The position numbers were made by a program, and so were the translations under genes. A model generated the notes under the pieces. It had not been told where the DNA came from and made no database searches. It was given only the letters and a program-made list of their open reading frames with translations. This document shows, piece after piece, positions 53,406-61,110 of a DNA stretch of 64,000 bases. Each line of letters starts with the position of its first letter. Positions within the stretch are counted from its first letter, which is position 1. Source of the stretch: JADCCX01 sp031431475 (GTDB taxonomy: Bacteria > Pseudomonadota > Alphaproteobacteria > Rhizobiales > Beijerinckiaceae); contig JANPDL010000031.1 in NCBI GenBank assembly GCA_031431475.1, positions 122,872 through 186,871 of the forward strand, given 5' to 3'.

Positions 53406-54298
53406 GACCCGCTCCGCACCCTCACGCCGGCGGCCTCCTCACGCATCTTCAGCAGTACGCCAACGTCATGCGAAGCAAAGCCCATATCGATACCCTCCTG
53501 ACAGGCAGCGAGCGCCGCCCGGCCAACCGGGGCATCAAGCCCCATGGCGTCGATCATTCCCAAGGCAATGCGGCAGTCCTTGTGCGCAAGCTTCAGCATG
53601 AAACCTGGTGCGAAATCACCCTTGAGAGGACGCAGCGGAAAAGCCACTGCAAGCTGGTTGTTCCAGGCCATGGTCTTCTGCATCACACTGGTCATTGTCT
53701 CCAGCGTAAGCCCCGCCTTCACACCTGCAGCGAGGATTTCTGCATTGAGTGCCACGAGCGCCGTAGCGAGCAGGTTGTTGGTGGCCTTCATCGCGTGACC
53801 ATTGCCAAGGGGACCGCAGCGGAAGATGTCAGTACCCATGCATGCAAGCACAGGCATCACACGGGCCACGGCATCATCGTCACCGCCGATCATCAGCGTA
53901 AGGGTTCCGGTAACCGCGTGGTCCGCCGTTTTGCCGACGGGGCAATCCACCATGGCACAGCCCCTGGCCGCAAGCGCCGCACCGATGCGTCGCGTCGTTT
54001 CAGGGGCGCTCGTACTCATGTCAATCATGGTGGAGCCAGCCTGGATACCGTGGATAATCCCGTCCAGTCCCAATGCCGCAGCCTCCACATCCGGCGCGTC
54101 GGGCAGCATCGTGATGACGATGTCGCTGGCAGCGGCCACTGCTGAAGCACTGGCGGCCGAATTTGCGCCTTTGGCTGTCAACCGTTCAACAGCTGCGGGA
54201 TTGAGATCGTGAACTGTCAGCTCATGCCCTTTGCCCAGAACATTGGCCGCCATGGGTCCACCCATGATTCCCAGTCCGATAAAACCTACCTTCGCCAT
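53402..54298 (-). CDS. NAD(P)-dependent oxidoreductase, HIBADH family (YihU-like features)
   Basis: A 298-residue beta-hydroxyacid dehydrogenase. It has the Rossmann motif GFIGLGIMGGPMAANVL, the substrate loop VDCPVGKTADHAVTGTLTLM, and catalytic Lys in GHAMKATNNLL. Most HIBADH members have PVSGG in the substrate loop; PVG-K/R-T with TGTL is seen in sulfolactaldehyde reductase YihU, which binds a sulfonate there. ATG 54298 is preferred to GTG 54313 for its GAGGG site. It sits between the UxaA large and small subunit genes. Confidence 0.88.
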   Translation of the reverse strand: MAKVGFIGLGIMGGPMAANVLGKGHELTVHDLNPAAVERLTAKGANSAASASAVAAASDIVITMLPDAPDVEAAALGLDGIIHGIQAGSTMIDMSTSAPETTRRIGAALAARGCAMVDCPVGKTADHAVTGTLTLMIGGDDDAVARVMPVLACMGTDIFRCGPLGNGHAMKATNNLLATALVALNAEILAAGVKAGLTLETMTSVMQKTMAWNNQLAVAFPLRPLKGDFAPGFMLKLAHKDCRIALGMIDAMGLDAPVGRAALAACQEGIDMGFASHDVGVLLKMREEAAGVRVRSGS

Positions 54299-54309
54299 TT
54301 TGCCCTCCC

Positions 54310-55482
54310 TCACATGGATGGTCCGGCGCGGGTGAACACCTCCGCGCCTTCCCCGTGCACTTCTCCGAACGTCAGCAGCCCGGATGCCGTGGCAAGCACG
54401 TGCTGGAACAAACGCTCGCCGGCTGCCTCCACGGTCTCCGTGCCTGCAAGCACCGGGCCTGCATCGAAATCGATCTGGTCATCGAGCCGTGTCGCGGTAT
54501 CGGATCGACCCGTAATCTTGATCGTCGGTGCCAGCAGATTGCAGAAGCTGTTGCCTGGCCCTGTGGTAAACAGCATGATCTGTGCCCCCGCCGCTGCAAA
54601 CCCGGTAAGCGACTCTGGCGAGAAGCTGGGCCCGTCCATCAGATGCAGGCCCTTGCGCCCTGGTGTTTCCGCGTGCCCGAGAAGCGCAACAATCGGTCGC
54701 GTTCCGGTTTTGGCGATGGCACCCAGCGACTTCTCCTCGATGGTTGACAGCCCGCCCCTGATATTCTCTGCGCCCGGATTGTTGCCGGTCAGGTTGAGGC
54801 GCGCATCAACGAGCAGTTTTTCGCGCCGAAGCACGGCCCTCATAATTGCCTTTCCGACACTCCTGTTGGTCGCACGTTGCGCGACGAGATGTTCCGCGCC
54901 CAGCCACTCGATGGCTTCCCCAATGACTGCTGTGCCGCCGCTATCGACCAGACGATCGACACAGACGCCAGCCACCGGGTTCGCCCCTATCCCTGATGTC
55001 GCATCGGAATGGCCACACTCGACGCCCAGGAACAGCGCGCTCGCTGGCTGGATGCTGCGGCGCTGGCGTGAGGCATCGCGCAACAGCCTTCCGGCGACGC
55101 GGATACCAAGCTCGGACAATGCCAGCGCGTCTTCATGCGTGTCGTCAAGCGTCGCTACATCCACAGCTCTGCCGCCCAAAGACACAGCCCTAGCTATGTC
55201 GTCCGCGCTCGGCCTATCGACGCCGACGATCAGCACTGCGGCCACATTGGGGTTGCTGGCGAGACCAACGAGCTGGCGGCGATGCAATTCCTTGTCTTCG
55301 CCATATTGCCCGCGACCATAAGGCGTTGTTACCAGCGCCACGCCCACAACAGCAGCCGCAATCCGCTGGGCAGCGCGGTTGGCGAGTCCGTTGATCGAGA
55401 GCACGAGAACATGGTTGCGAACACCCACGCGACCATCTGGTCGGGCGTAGCCCTCGAATGTCGGCGTCCGGCTTTGGGCCAC
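54310..55482 (-). CDS. UxaA family hydro-lyase, large subunit
   Basis: A 390-residue catalytic subunit of the altronate dehydratase/sulfolactate sulfo-lyase family. It opens FEGYARPDGRVGVRNHVLVL and contains the family motif LGVECGHSDATSGIGANPVAG and NLLAPTIKITG. GTG 55482 is chosen because GGGGAGAG lies 6-13 nt upstream and homologues start at this point; an ATG at 55530 has no site, and longer frames run into the divergent lacI gene. It is the first gene of the reverse-strand sugar operon, which continues to rhaM at 41.6 kb. Confidence 0.87.
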   Translation of the reverse strand: MAQSRTPTFEGYARPDGRVGVRNHVLVLSINGLANRAAQRIAAAVVGVALVTTPYGRGQYGEDKELHRRQLVGLASNPNVAAVLIVGVDRPSADDIARAVSLGGRAVDVATLDDTHEDALALSELGIRVAGRLLRDASRQRRSIQPASALFLGVECGHSDATSGIGANPVAGVCVDRLVDSGGTAVIGEAIEWLGAEHLVAQRATNRSVGKAIMRAVLRREKLLVDARLNLTGNNPGAENIRGGLSTIEEKSLGAIAKTGTRPIVALLGHAETPGRKGLHLMDGPSFSPESLTGFAAAGAQIMLFTTGPGNSFCNLLAPTIKITGRSDTATRLDDQIDFDAGPVLAGTETVEAAGERLFQHVLATASGLLTFGEVHGEGAEVFTRAGPSM

Positions 55483-55547
55483 GCCTGTCTCTCCCCGATA
55501 TGCGGATGTGCTTGTTGGAATTTGGCCCATCGCTTGTAACTTAGCAA

Positions 55548-55563
55548 ATGTTAGCGCATACAT
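55548..55563. promoter_or_regulatory. LacI-family operator in the divergent promoter region
   Basis: ATGTTAGCGCATACAT is a near-palindrome with a central GCGC and matches the TGTTAGCGCTAACA-type operators of many LacI regulators. It lies 65 bp before the UxaA large-subunit start and 37 bp before the lacI translation start region, so it could control both directions. Confidence 0.65.
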
Positions 55564-55599
55564 TTGCCCTTGCAACAGAAAAATTAGGAGAAATCTGCT

Positions 55600-56622
55600 A
55601 TCACTCTGTCGTCCCAAAGTTCCTCCGGCCGTTCGCGGCTCAGCGACGTGGCGCGCCAGGCAGGCGTGTCCACGATGACGGTGACGCGCGTGCTGCACGC
55701 CCCGGAAAAAGTCACGCCTGCTACGCGCGAACGCGTCCTGCGCATCATCGAGGCGGTGGGCTATGTACCGGATCTCGTCGCCCGGTCGCTGACCTCGGCG
55801 CGAACGGGCGTGGTTGCCGCCGTGGTGCCAACGCTGTCGAACTCACTGATCGCCGAAGTCACTCAGGGCATGTCGCAGACCTTTGCGCGGCATGGTCGGC
55901 AACTCATGATCGGCGCGTCCAATTTCTCGTCGCAGACGGAGGAGGAGATCGTCCGCAGTTTTCTCGCCCGCCGCGTCGATGCCATTTACCTCACAGGCAC
56001 CAGCCAGACGCCGGAGACTATCCGCATGCTGCGCGCCGCCGGGCTGCCCGTGGTTCAGGGCGGCAACATCCCTGAAACCCCGATCGACATGGTGGCAGGC
56101 ACGTCCAATACCATTGCCTCTCGCGCACTCGTCGAAGGACTGATCAAGCGATATCGCGGTGAGATCGGCTATATCGGGCATGATCCCGTTGACAACGACA
56201 GGGCGCGAGACCGCAAGCGCGGCTACATCGCAGCACTCGAGGCGGCGGGCTTGCAGCCCCAACCCGGATGGATGCTCGAGCGACCGCTTTCCATGGCTGG
56301 CGGTGCTGACGGAATCATGGCCCTGCTCGCCCAACCTGACCGCCCGCGGGCGGTTTTTTGCGGCACCGATGTTATCGCTACAGGTGCCATCTTCGCTTGC
56401 CTGCGCGCAGGCCTCCGGGTGCCGGACGATATCGCCATTGCCGGCTACGATGATCTCGAGATTGCAGGCCAGATGACGCCATCACTCACCACCGTGCGCA
56501 TCCCCCGTTTCGATATCGGGGTCCGCGCGGCAGAATTGATCGACATGGCGCTGGCTGGCGAACGTCCGGTCGAACCTGTGGCCGATATGGGTTTTCAGAT
56601 CATGTGGCGCGACAGCGCCTGA
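55600..56622 (+). CDS. LacI family transcriptional regulator (start codon uncertain)
   Basis: A LacI/GalR repressor of about 340 residues. The helix-turn-helix is RLSDVARQAGVSTMTVTRVL, followed by the hinge and a sugar-binding core (VVAAVVPTLSNSLIAEVTQGM; AVFCGTDVIATGAIFA; IAIAGYDDLEIAGQMTPSLTTVR). AGGAG at 55586 is followed 9 nt later by ATC, not ATG, and the frame is closed by TAG at 55585. CTG 55606 is next, and the first standard start (GTG 55648) would cut the first DNA-binding helix. The stated start is the ATC. The SDR gene follows directly. Confidence 0.85.
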   Translation: MTLSSQSSSGRSRLSDVARQAGVSTMTVTRVLHAPEKVTPATRERVLRIIEAVGYVPDLVARSLTSARTGVVAAVVPTLSNSLIAEVTQGMSQTFARHGRQLMIGASNFSSQTEEEIVRSFLARRVDAIYLTGTSQTPETIRMLRAAGLPVVQGGNIPETPIDMVAGTSNTIASRALVEGLIKRYRGEIGYIGHDPVDNDRARDRKRGYIAALEAAGLQPQPGWMLERPLSMAGGADGIMALLAQPDRPRAVFCGTDVIATGAIFACLRAGLRVPDDIAIAGYDDLEIAGQMTPSLTTVRIPRFDIGVRAAELIDMALAGERPVEPVADMGFQIMWRDSA

Positions 56623-56637
56623 CGGATGGAGAACGTG

Positions 56638-57387
56638 ATGGAATCGACCATAATCGTCACCGGGGCGAGCCGTGGCATCGGGGCGGCCACCGCACAACTG
56701 GCCGCCCGAGCGGGACACCACGTCTGTGTCAACTACAACAGCCATGCCGACGAGGCGGAGGAGCTTGTCGCCAAAATCACAACTGCGGGCGGCCATGCCG
56801 TCGCCATGAAAGCCAACATGGCTATGGAAGAAGAGATCGTGGCGATGTTTGCCCGCTGCGACAGCGAGCTTCCGCCGCTGGCCGGACTCGTGAACAATGC
56901 GGGCTATCTCGGGGGCGAAAGCCTGATCGAGGATTTCGATGCCGCCAGCATGCGTCGACTCTGGGACGTCAATGTCGTGGCGTATTTCATCTGCGCGCGT
57001 GAAGGTGTCCGGCGCATGTCACGCGAACGTGGCGGCTCGGGCGGGGCTATCGTCAACGTCGCATCCATGTCGGCCGAGTCTGGCGGGATCGGGCCCCGCG
57101 CCCATTACGCCACCACGAATGGCGCCCGGCGCACTTTCACCTTCGCACTGGCCAAGCAGGTCGGCCGACTTGGCATCCGAGTCAATGGCGTGATGCCCGG
57201 TGTGATCGATACACACTTCAATGATGGCTTCGACAACGAGGGTCGGAACACGCGACTGCAGCCGCTTATTCCTGTGGGTCGCGTCGGCACCGGCATGGAT
57301 GTGGCGGAGATGATCGTCTGGCTGCTGTCAGAGCAAGCGAGCTTCGTGAACGGCGCGGTCATCCCCGTCAACGGCGGACATTTCTGA
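56638..57387 (+). CDS. SDR family oxidoreductase lacking the catalytic Lys
   Basis: A 249-residue short-chain dehydrogenase. The cofactor motif is TGASRGIG, NNAG is present (LVNNAGYLGG), the Ser is in IVNVASMSAESGG and the Tyr in RAHYATTNGARR. The Lys expected four residues after Tyr (YxxxK) is Asn, codon AAT. The C-terminus (FVNGAVIPVNGGHF) is intact. ATG 56638 with GGAG upstream is preferred over ATG 56626. It lies directly after lacI and converges on the dehydratase gene; it may act on a keto-deoxy sugar acid or be inactive. Confidence 0.88.
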   Translation: MESTIIVTGASRGIGAATAQLAARAGHHVCVNYNSHADEAEELVAKITTAGGHAVAMKANMAMEEEIVAMFARCDSELPPLAGLVNNAGYLGGESLIEDFDAASMRRLWDVNVVAYFICAREGVRRMSRERGGSGGAIVNVASMSAESGGIGPRAHYATTNGARRTFTFALAKQVGRLGIRVNGVMPGVIDTHFNDGFDNEGRNTRLQPLIPVGRVGTGMDVAEMIVWLLSEQASFVNGAVIPVNGGHF

Positions 57388-57397
57388 GGCCGAGAAT

Positions 57398-58543
57398 TCA
57401 GACCTGCTCGACAGCCAGATCGAAGGCAAGCGCTCGCATGTCCCTCGCTCCCTGAATATCAGGCCTGTAGCCAAGGCCAGGCGCATCCGGCAACTCCACC
57501 ATGCCATTCCTGAGGGGCAAGACCGGCCCTGCAAACGCTTCGCGCAGCGCATTATCGTTGACATCGACCTCAAGCAAACCGTCTCCGCCGACAGCGGAAA
57601 GCAGATGCGCGCTGGCGGCAAGGCCGACCCCGCCGCCGAGATAATGGGGGCAATAGCGCTTGCCTGTGGTCAGCGTCTTGCGCGCGATATTCAGGCAGGC
57701 TGACAACCCGCCCCATTTGCAGATATCCGGCTGGATAACGCCGAAGAACGAGCCTGCAATGGCCATGTTAAAATCCATCGCGCTGCGCAGGTTTTCGCCT
57801 CCGGCAAGCGGGGCCTTTGATGCCGCCGCCACGCAAACCCATTCGTTCTCGGGCCTGTCCGCCGCAATCGGCTCCTCCAGCCAGACAAGCGGATACGCGG
57901 CGAAAGCCTCCACCATGTGGCAGGCCTCATCCACGCCCCAGGCCTGGTTGGCGTCCGCCATGAGCGTTTCCCCCGGCTGCAATGCCCGGAAAGCGGCAGC
58001 AACAGACGTTTCATCGCTGGCCCTGCCAAAGCCAACGCGGAGCTTGAATGCCCGGTATCCCTGCGTCCGAGCGGCGGCCATCATGCCCGGAGCATCCCGC
58101 GAGTCGATGCCGCTGGCATAGACCGGCAGGGACCGCCGCTCACCGCCAAGCCACACTGCGAGGGGAATACCGGCTCTGCGGGCGGCGAGGTCATGCAGTG
58201 CAATATCGACGCCCGATGCGATCTGATCCGCAGGTCCCGGCTCACCCGCCTGCAGCGCCAGCCTGTGAAGGCGCTCCCGCACGATGGCCCATGTAGCGAA
58301 GGGATCGGCGGAACTGATGCCTTTCAAGGCACCCGGAAGAACCGATGCGGCAAGTCGTGCACGATACTCCGCACCGGGTTGCGGGAAGTTGCACCAGATT
58401 TCCCCAAAGCCGTCGGCACCGTCTGAGTCTTCGATTCTCAAGATGAGGGCTGGGCGACTTTCGACAACGCCAAACACCGTTTTGAGCGGCTGTTTGAGCC
58501 GATAGCGATAGCAGTCAATTTCGACGCGCGTGATGGATGACAT
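57398..58543 (-). CDS. Enolase-superfamily sugar-acid dehydratase (MR/MLE family)
   Basis: A 381-residue mandelate racemase/muconate lactonising family member. The general base region is FKLRVGFG, metal ligands are Asp in LMADANQAW, Glu in WLEEPIAADRP and Glu in AGGENLRS, and the Asp/His pair is QPDICKWGG with CPHYLGGGVGL. This set fits sugar-acid dehydratases, which make 2-keto-3-deoxy acids. ATG 58543 (MSSITRVEIDCYRY) is preferred to 58573. It converges with the SDR gene 10 bp away and likely serves the same pathway as the reverse-strand sugar operon. Confidence 0.88.
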   Translation of the reverse strand: MSSITRVEIDCYRYRLKQPLKTVFGVVESRPALILRIEDSDGADGFGEIWCNFPQPGAEYRARLAASVLPGALKGISSADPFATWAIVRERLHRLALQAGEPGPADQIASGVDIALHDLAARRAGIPLAVWLGGERRSLPVYASGIDSRDAPGMMAAARTQGYRAFKLRVGFGRASDETSVAAAFRALQPGETLMADANQAWGVDEACHMVEAFAAYPLVWLEEPIAADRPENEWVCVAAASKAPLAGGENLRSAMDFNMAIAGSFFGVIQPDICKWGGLSACLNIARKTLTTGKRYCPHYLGGGVGLAASAHLLSAVGGDGLLEVDVNDNALREAFAGPVLPLRNGMVELPDAPGLGYRPDIQGARDMRALAFDLAVEQV

Positions 58544-58576
58544 GGCGCACCATCGTTTCGCAAAGCGTTGCAACTG

Positions 58577-58696
58577 TCAAAGCGCGAAACTTGGAAGTGC
58601 CTGATCTGCCCACCAGAAGAAAATGCGAGGATTCCAGGCCATCTGACCGCTCGCCTGTCGCAGCCTTATATAGATCGTCTTGCCATCGTTCAGGCC
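58577..58696 (-). pseudogene. 3' fragment of an unidentified gene next to the IS6 element
   Basis: Reading into the IS6 left end, an open frame of 39 codons runs LNDGKTIYIRLRQASGQMA and WNPRIFFWWADQALPSFAL, then TGA. The composition looks like real coding sequence, but no start lies between it and the IS. It is probably the 3' end of a gene cut by the insertion or by recombination. Confidence 0.35.
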
Positions 58697-59508
58697 GGCA
58701 CTGTCAACGCATTGGATACGTGACCAAGTTGGATCGCTTTCACAGCGAGCTCAAGCGGCAGCGGCAGCGAGATCCGCCCAGACGCTCATGGCTTCGGTCC
58801 GAAGGGCTCGATAGTTGCTGGCAGTCATGCTGTTGCGGGGAAAATGAAACAGGTTGGCAATTGGGTCGTGGATTGAAACGAAGCGCTGGAGATGGCGCGC
58901 TGACTTGAAGCGCTTCATGATCCTTTCTCGTCGTCGGGTCGGCTGATGCGCGTTCTCCGCGCAATTGTTCAGCCCTTTGTGCTGGCAGTACTCAAAGTGC
59001 ATCTTGAGACCCCTGCGAGCAGCGGCATAGGATCCGAGTCTGGCAGTGATCAGAACCTGCGGAACCCATCCCTGTTTGCGGATCAACTTGCGCAAAAGCC
59101 GCATTCCGGCACGGGTATCGCGACGACTTTGCACCAGAACGTCCAGCACATAGCCTTCGCTATCCACCGCGCGCCATAACCAATGTGCTTTGCCGTTGAT
59201 GCTGATGACGACTTCGTCCAGATACCATTTGTCACCCAATTGCGGTGTGCGCAGGCGGATCTGGTTGGCGAAGTCACGGCCATACTTCTCGGCCCAGCGC
59301 CGAACGGTCTCGTGACTGACGATGATCCTGCTGGCGGCCAGCAAATCCTCGACCGTTCGAAGGCTGAGCGGAAAGCGAAAGTACAGCCAGACCGCTTGTG
59401 CGATGACTACGGCAGGAAAGCCGTGGCCCCGATAACGGGCGTGTCGCACGTCATTCATCACACCGGAATACCGTAAAACGCTCTCCATCCCGTCAACGTC
59501 ACAGTGCC
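58697..59508. mobile_element. IS6-family insertion sequence
   Basis: An 812-bp element bounded by GGCACTGT at both ends (inverted), the common IS6-family terminus, and carrying one reverse-strand transposase gene. Only the outer 8 bp match perfectly. The 8 bp flanking each side (TTCAGGCC and ATGCCGAC) differ, so no target duplication remains. This points to an old or recombined copy. Confidence 0.85.
58751..59458 (-). CDS. IS6-family transposase, probably inactive
   Basis: A 235-residue DDE transposase typical of IS6: GFPAVVIAQAVWLYFRFPLSLR, SHETVRRWAEKYG, KWYLDEVVISINGK (first Asp), NNCAENAHQPTRRRERIMKRFKS (Glu). The second catalytic Asp, normally in LITDKLGSY, is Ala here (LITARLGSY; codon GCC). 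ATG 59458 (MNDVRHARY) is the likely start; the frame extends to 59488. With that Asp missing it should not catalyse transposition. Confidence 0.88.
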   Translation of the reverse strand: MNDVRHARYRGHGFPAVVIAQAVWLYFRFPLSLRTVEDLLAASRIIVSHETVRRWAEKYGRDFANQIRLRTPQLGDKWYLDEVVISINGKAHWLWRAVDSEGYVLDVLVQSRRDTRAGMRLLRKLIRKQGWVPQVLITARLGSYAAARRGLKMHFEYCQHKGLNNCAENAHQPTRRRERIMKRFKSARHLQRFVSIHDPIANLFHFPRNSMTASNYRALRTEAMSVWADLAAAAA

Positions 59509-59647
59509 ATGCCGACAGTAAGCGTCTTCCAGTTCCGTTTGAATCTTGATCGCGCCAAGATCGTAAATTTCGGTCACAGTTGGCAAGCAGCGATAGATGT
59601 TGTCGAGCCTCGCCTTACACAGACCTCTTTTTCTACGAGCTGGCGAC
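59509..59647 (-). pseudogene. Coding fragment between xylB and the IS6 element
   Basis: The reverse strand after the xylB stop reads RLDNIYRCLPTVTEIYDLG and AIKIQTELEDAYCRHG up to the IS end. It looks like protein-coding sequence but has no start and is not recognised. It may be the 5' side of the gene whose 3' end lies at 58577-58696, or an unrelated leftover. Confidence 0.3.
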
Positions 59648-61108
59648 CTAAAAAGCACCCTTGAGCCTGATATAGAGATCGCGAAAACGTGGCATGCGGC
59701 TGGCATAGATCGTCGCCAATTCCGTGTCTGGTGCAATCACGTCACGGACTGGTGGCTTGCTGCAGACATCACGGACGGCTTCCTGCGTGAGTGCAAGGCG
59801 CGCCAGCCGTGCCGCACCGAATGCAGGCCCCTTCTCGCCACCATGATGGCGCGTCAGTGGCATGTTCAGGGCGGAGGCAACAATCGTCATCCAGAAGGCC
59901 GATTGCGACCCGCCGCCAATCACGCTGAGGGTTTCAAGCCCGGTACCCGCCGCCGACAGGCAATCCTTCGCATCGACACAGGATAACGCCACACCTTCCA
60001 GCACCGCCCTCACCATGGCGGATGGCGTTGTGTCCGGGCCCAATCCGATGAATGCGCCGCGTGCGGCTGGATCGTTGTGAGGCGTGCGTTCGCCTGACAG
60101 ATACGGCAGGAAGATCAGGCCGGACGGGCGCGAGGCTTCCATTTCCGTTCGCCTGAGCAAAGCCTCGATATCCGGCTCATTCAGCTGCCTTGCGATCCAT
60201 GACAGACAAACCGCACCGTTCAGCATCGCGGCCATCTGGAACCAGCGCTCCGGAACGGCGTGACAATAGGCGTGCAGGAACTGTTGCGGGCGCGGACGAT
60301 AGCTGTCGTTCGCCACGAAAAGCTGCGCCGATGTCCCCAGAGACAGGAAGGCGTCTCCCTCGTCGATGGCCCCGATACCCACAGCTCCAGCTGCGGCATC
60401 TCCGGCACCGGCGGCAACAATGACACCGTCCGGCAGTCCGAGCTGGCGGGCGACACGGCTTATCACGGTGCCGCTGATGGCAGTGCCCTCGAGCAGGAGC
60501 GGCATCTGCGCCGGTTTCAGTTCCGATGCGTTGATGAGTCCGCCAGACCATGTACGGCTGGTCTGATCAAGCCACAGCGTTCCGGCGGCATCGGAGAGAT
60601 CGGTTGCGAGTTCTCCCGTCAGTTTGAGCCGGATAAAATCCTTTGGCAGTAGGATATGGGCGATCTGTTCGAAAATGGCAGGTTCGTGTTTCTGCATCCA
60701 GAGCAGTTTCGGTGCCGTGAAACCGGGCATGGCTGGAACACCGGCTATCGTGCCAAGATCAGGGACTCTGGCTTCCAGTTCACGGCATTCCACCGCGCTG
60801 CGACCGTCATTCCACAGGATCGCCGGACGCAGCACGTCTCCATACGCGTCGAGCACGACCGCGCCATGCATCTGGCCGGAGAGTCCGATGGCGGCGACGC
60901 TGCGCCAGGCATCGCCACTGGCGGCCTTCAGGCCGGCAAAAGCCTCAAGAGTCGCGATCCACCATGCTTCCGGGTCCTGCTCTGACCAGCCCGGGAAGGG
61001 AGACTGCCAGTCCAGCGGCGCTTCATGCGTGGCCACAACGGACTGCGCATCGTCAACGAGAACCGCCTTGACCGCCGATGTTCCGATATCAATGCCGATG
61101 AAATGCAT
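59648..61108 (-). CDS. xylB: Xylulokinase
   Basis: A 486-residue FGGY kinase with HFIGIDIGTSAVKAVLVDD, GQMHGAVVLD, LWNDGRSAVEC-like ILWNDGRSAVEC, LSLGTSAQLFV, FLPYLSGERTPHNDP and VIGGGSQSAFW. These are the xylulokinase landmarks. It phosphorylates xylulose made from xylitol or arabitol. The stop lies 2 nt before the mtlK gene on the upstream side of the operon, matching the rhizobial smo-mtlK-xylB order. Confidence 0.93.
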   Translation of the reverse strand: MHFIGIDIGTSAVKAVLVDDAQSVVATHEAPLDWQSPFPGWSEQDPEAWWIATLEAFAGLKAASGDAWRSVAAIGLSGQMHGAVVLDAYGDVLRPAILWNDGRSAVECRELEARVPDLGTIAGVPAMPGFTAPKLLWMQKHEPAIFEQIAHILLPKDFIRLKLTGELATDLSDAAGTLWLDQTSRTWSGGLINASELKPAQMPLLLEGTAISGTVISRVARQLGLPDGVIVAAGAGDAAAGAVGIGAIDEGDAFLSLGTSAQLFVANDSYRPRPQQFLHAYCHAVPERWFQMAAMLNGAVCLSWIARQLNEPDIEALLRRTEMEASRPSGLIFLPYLSGERTPHNDPAARGAFIGLGPDTTPSAMVRAVLEGVALSCVDAKDCLSAAGTGLETLSVIGGGSQSAFWMTIVASALNMPLTRHHGGEKGPAFGAARLARLALTQEAVRDVCSKPPVRDVIAPDTELATIYASRMPRFRDLYIRLKGAF

Positions 61109-61110
61109 GA

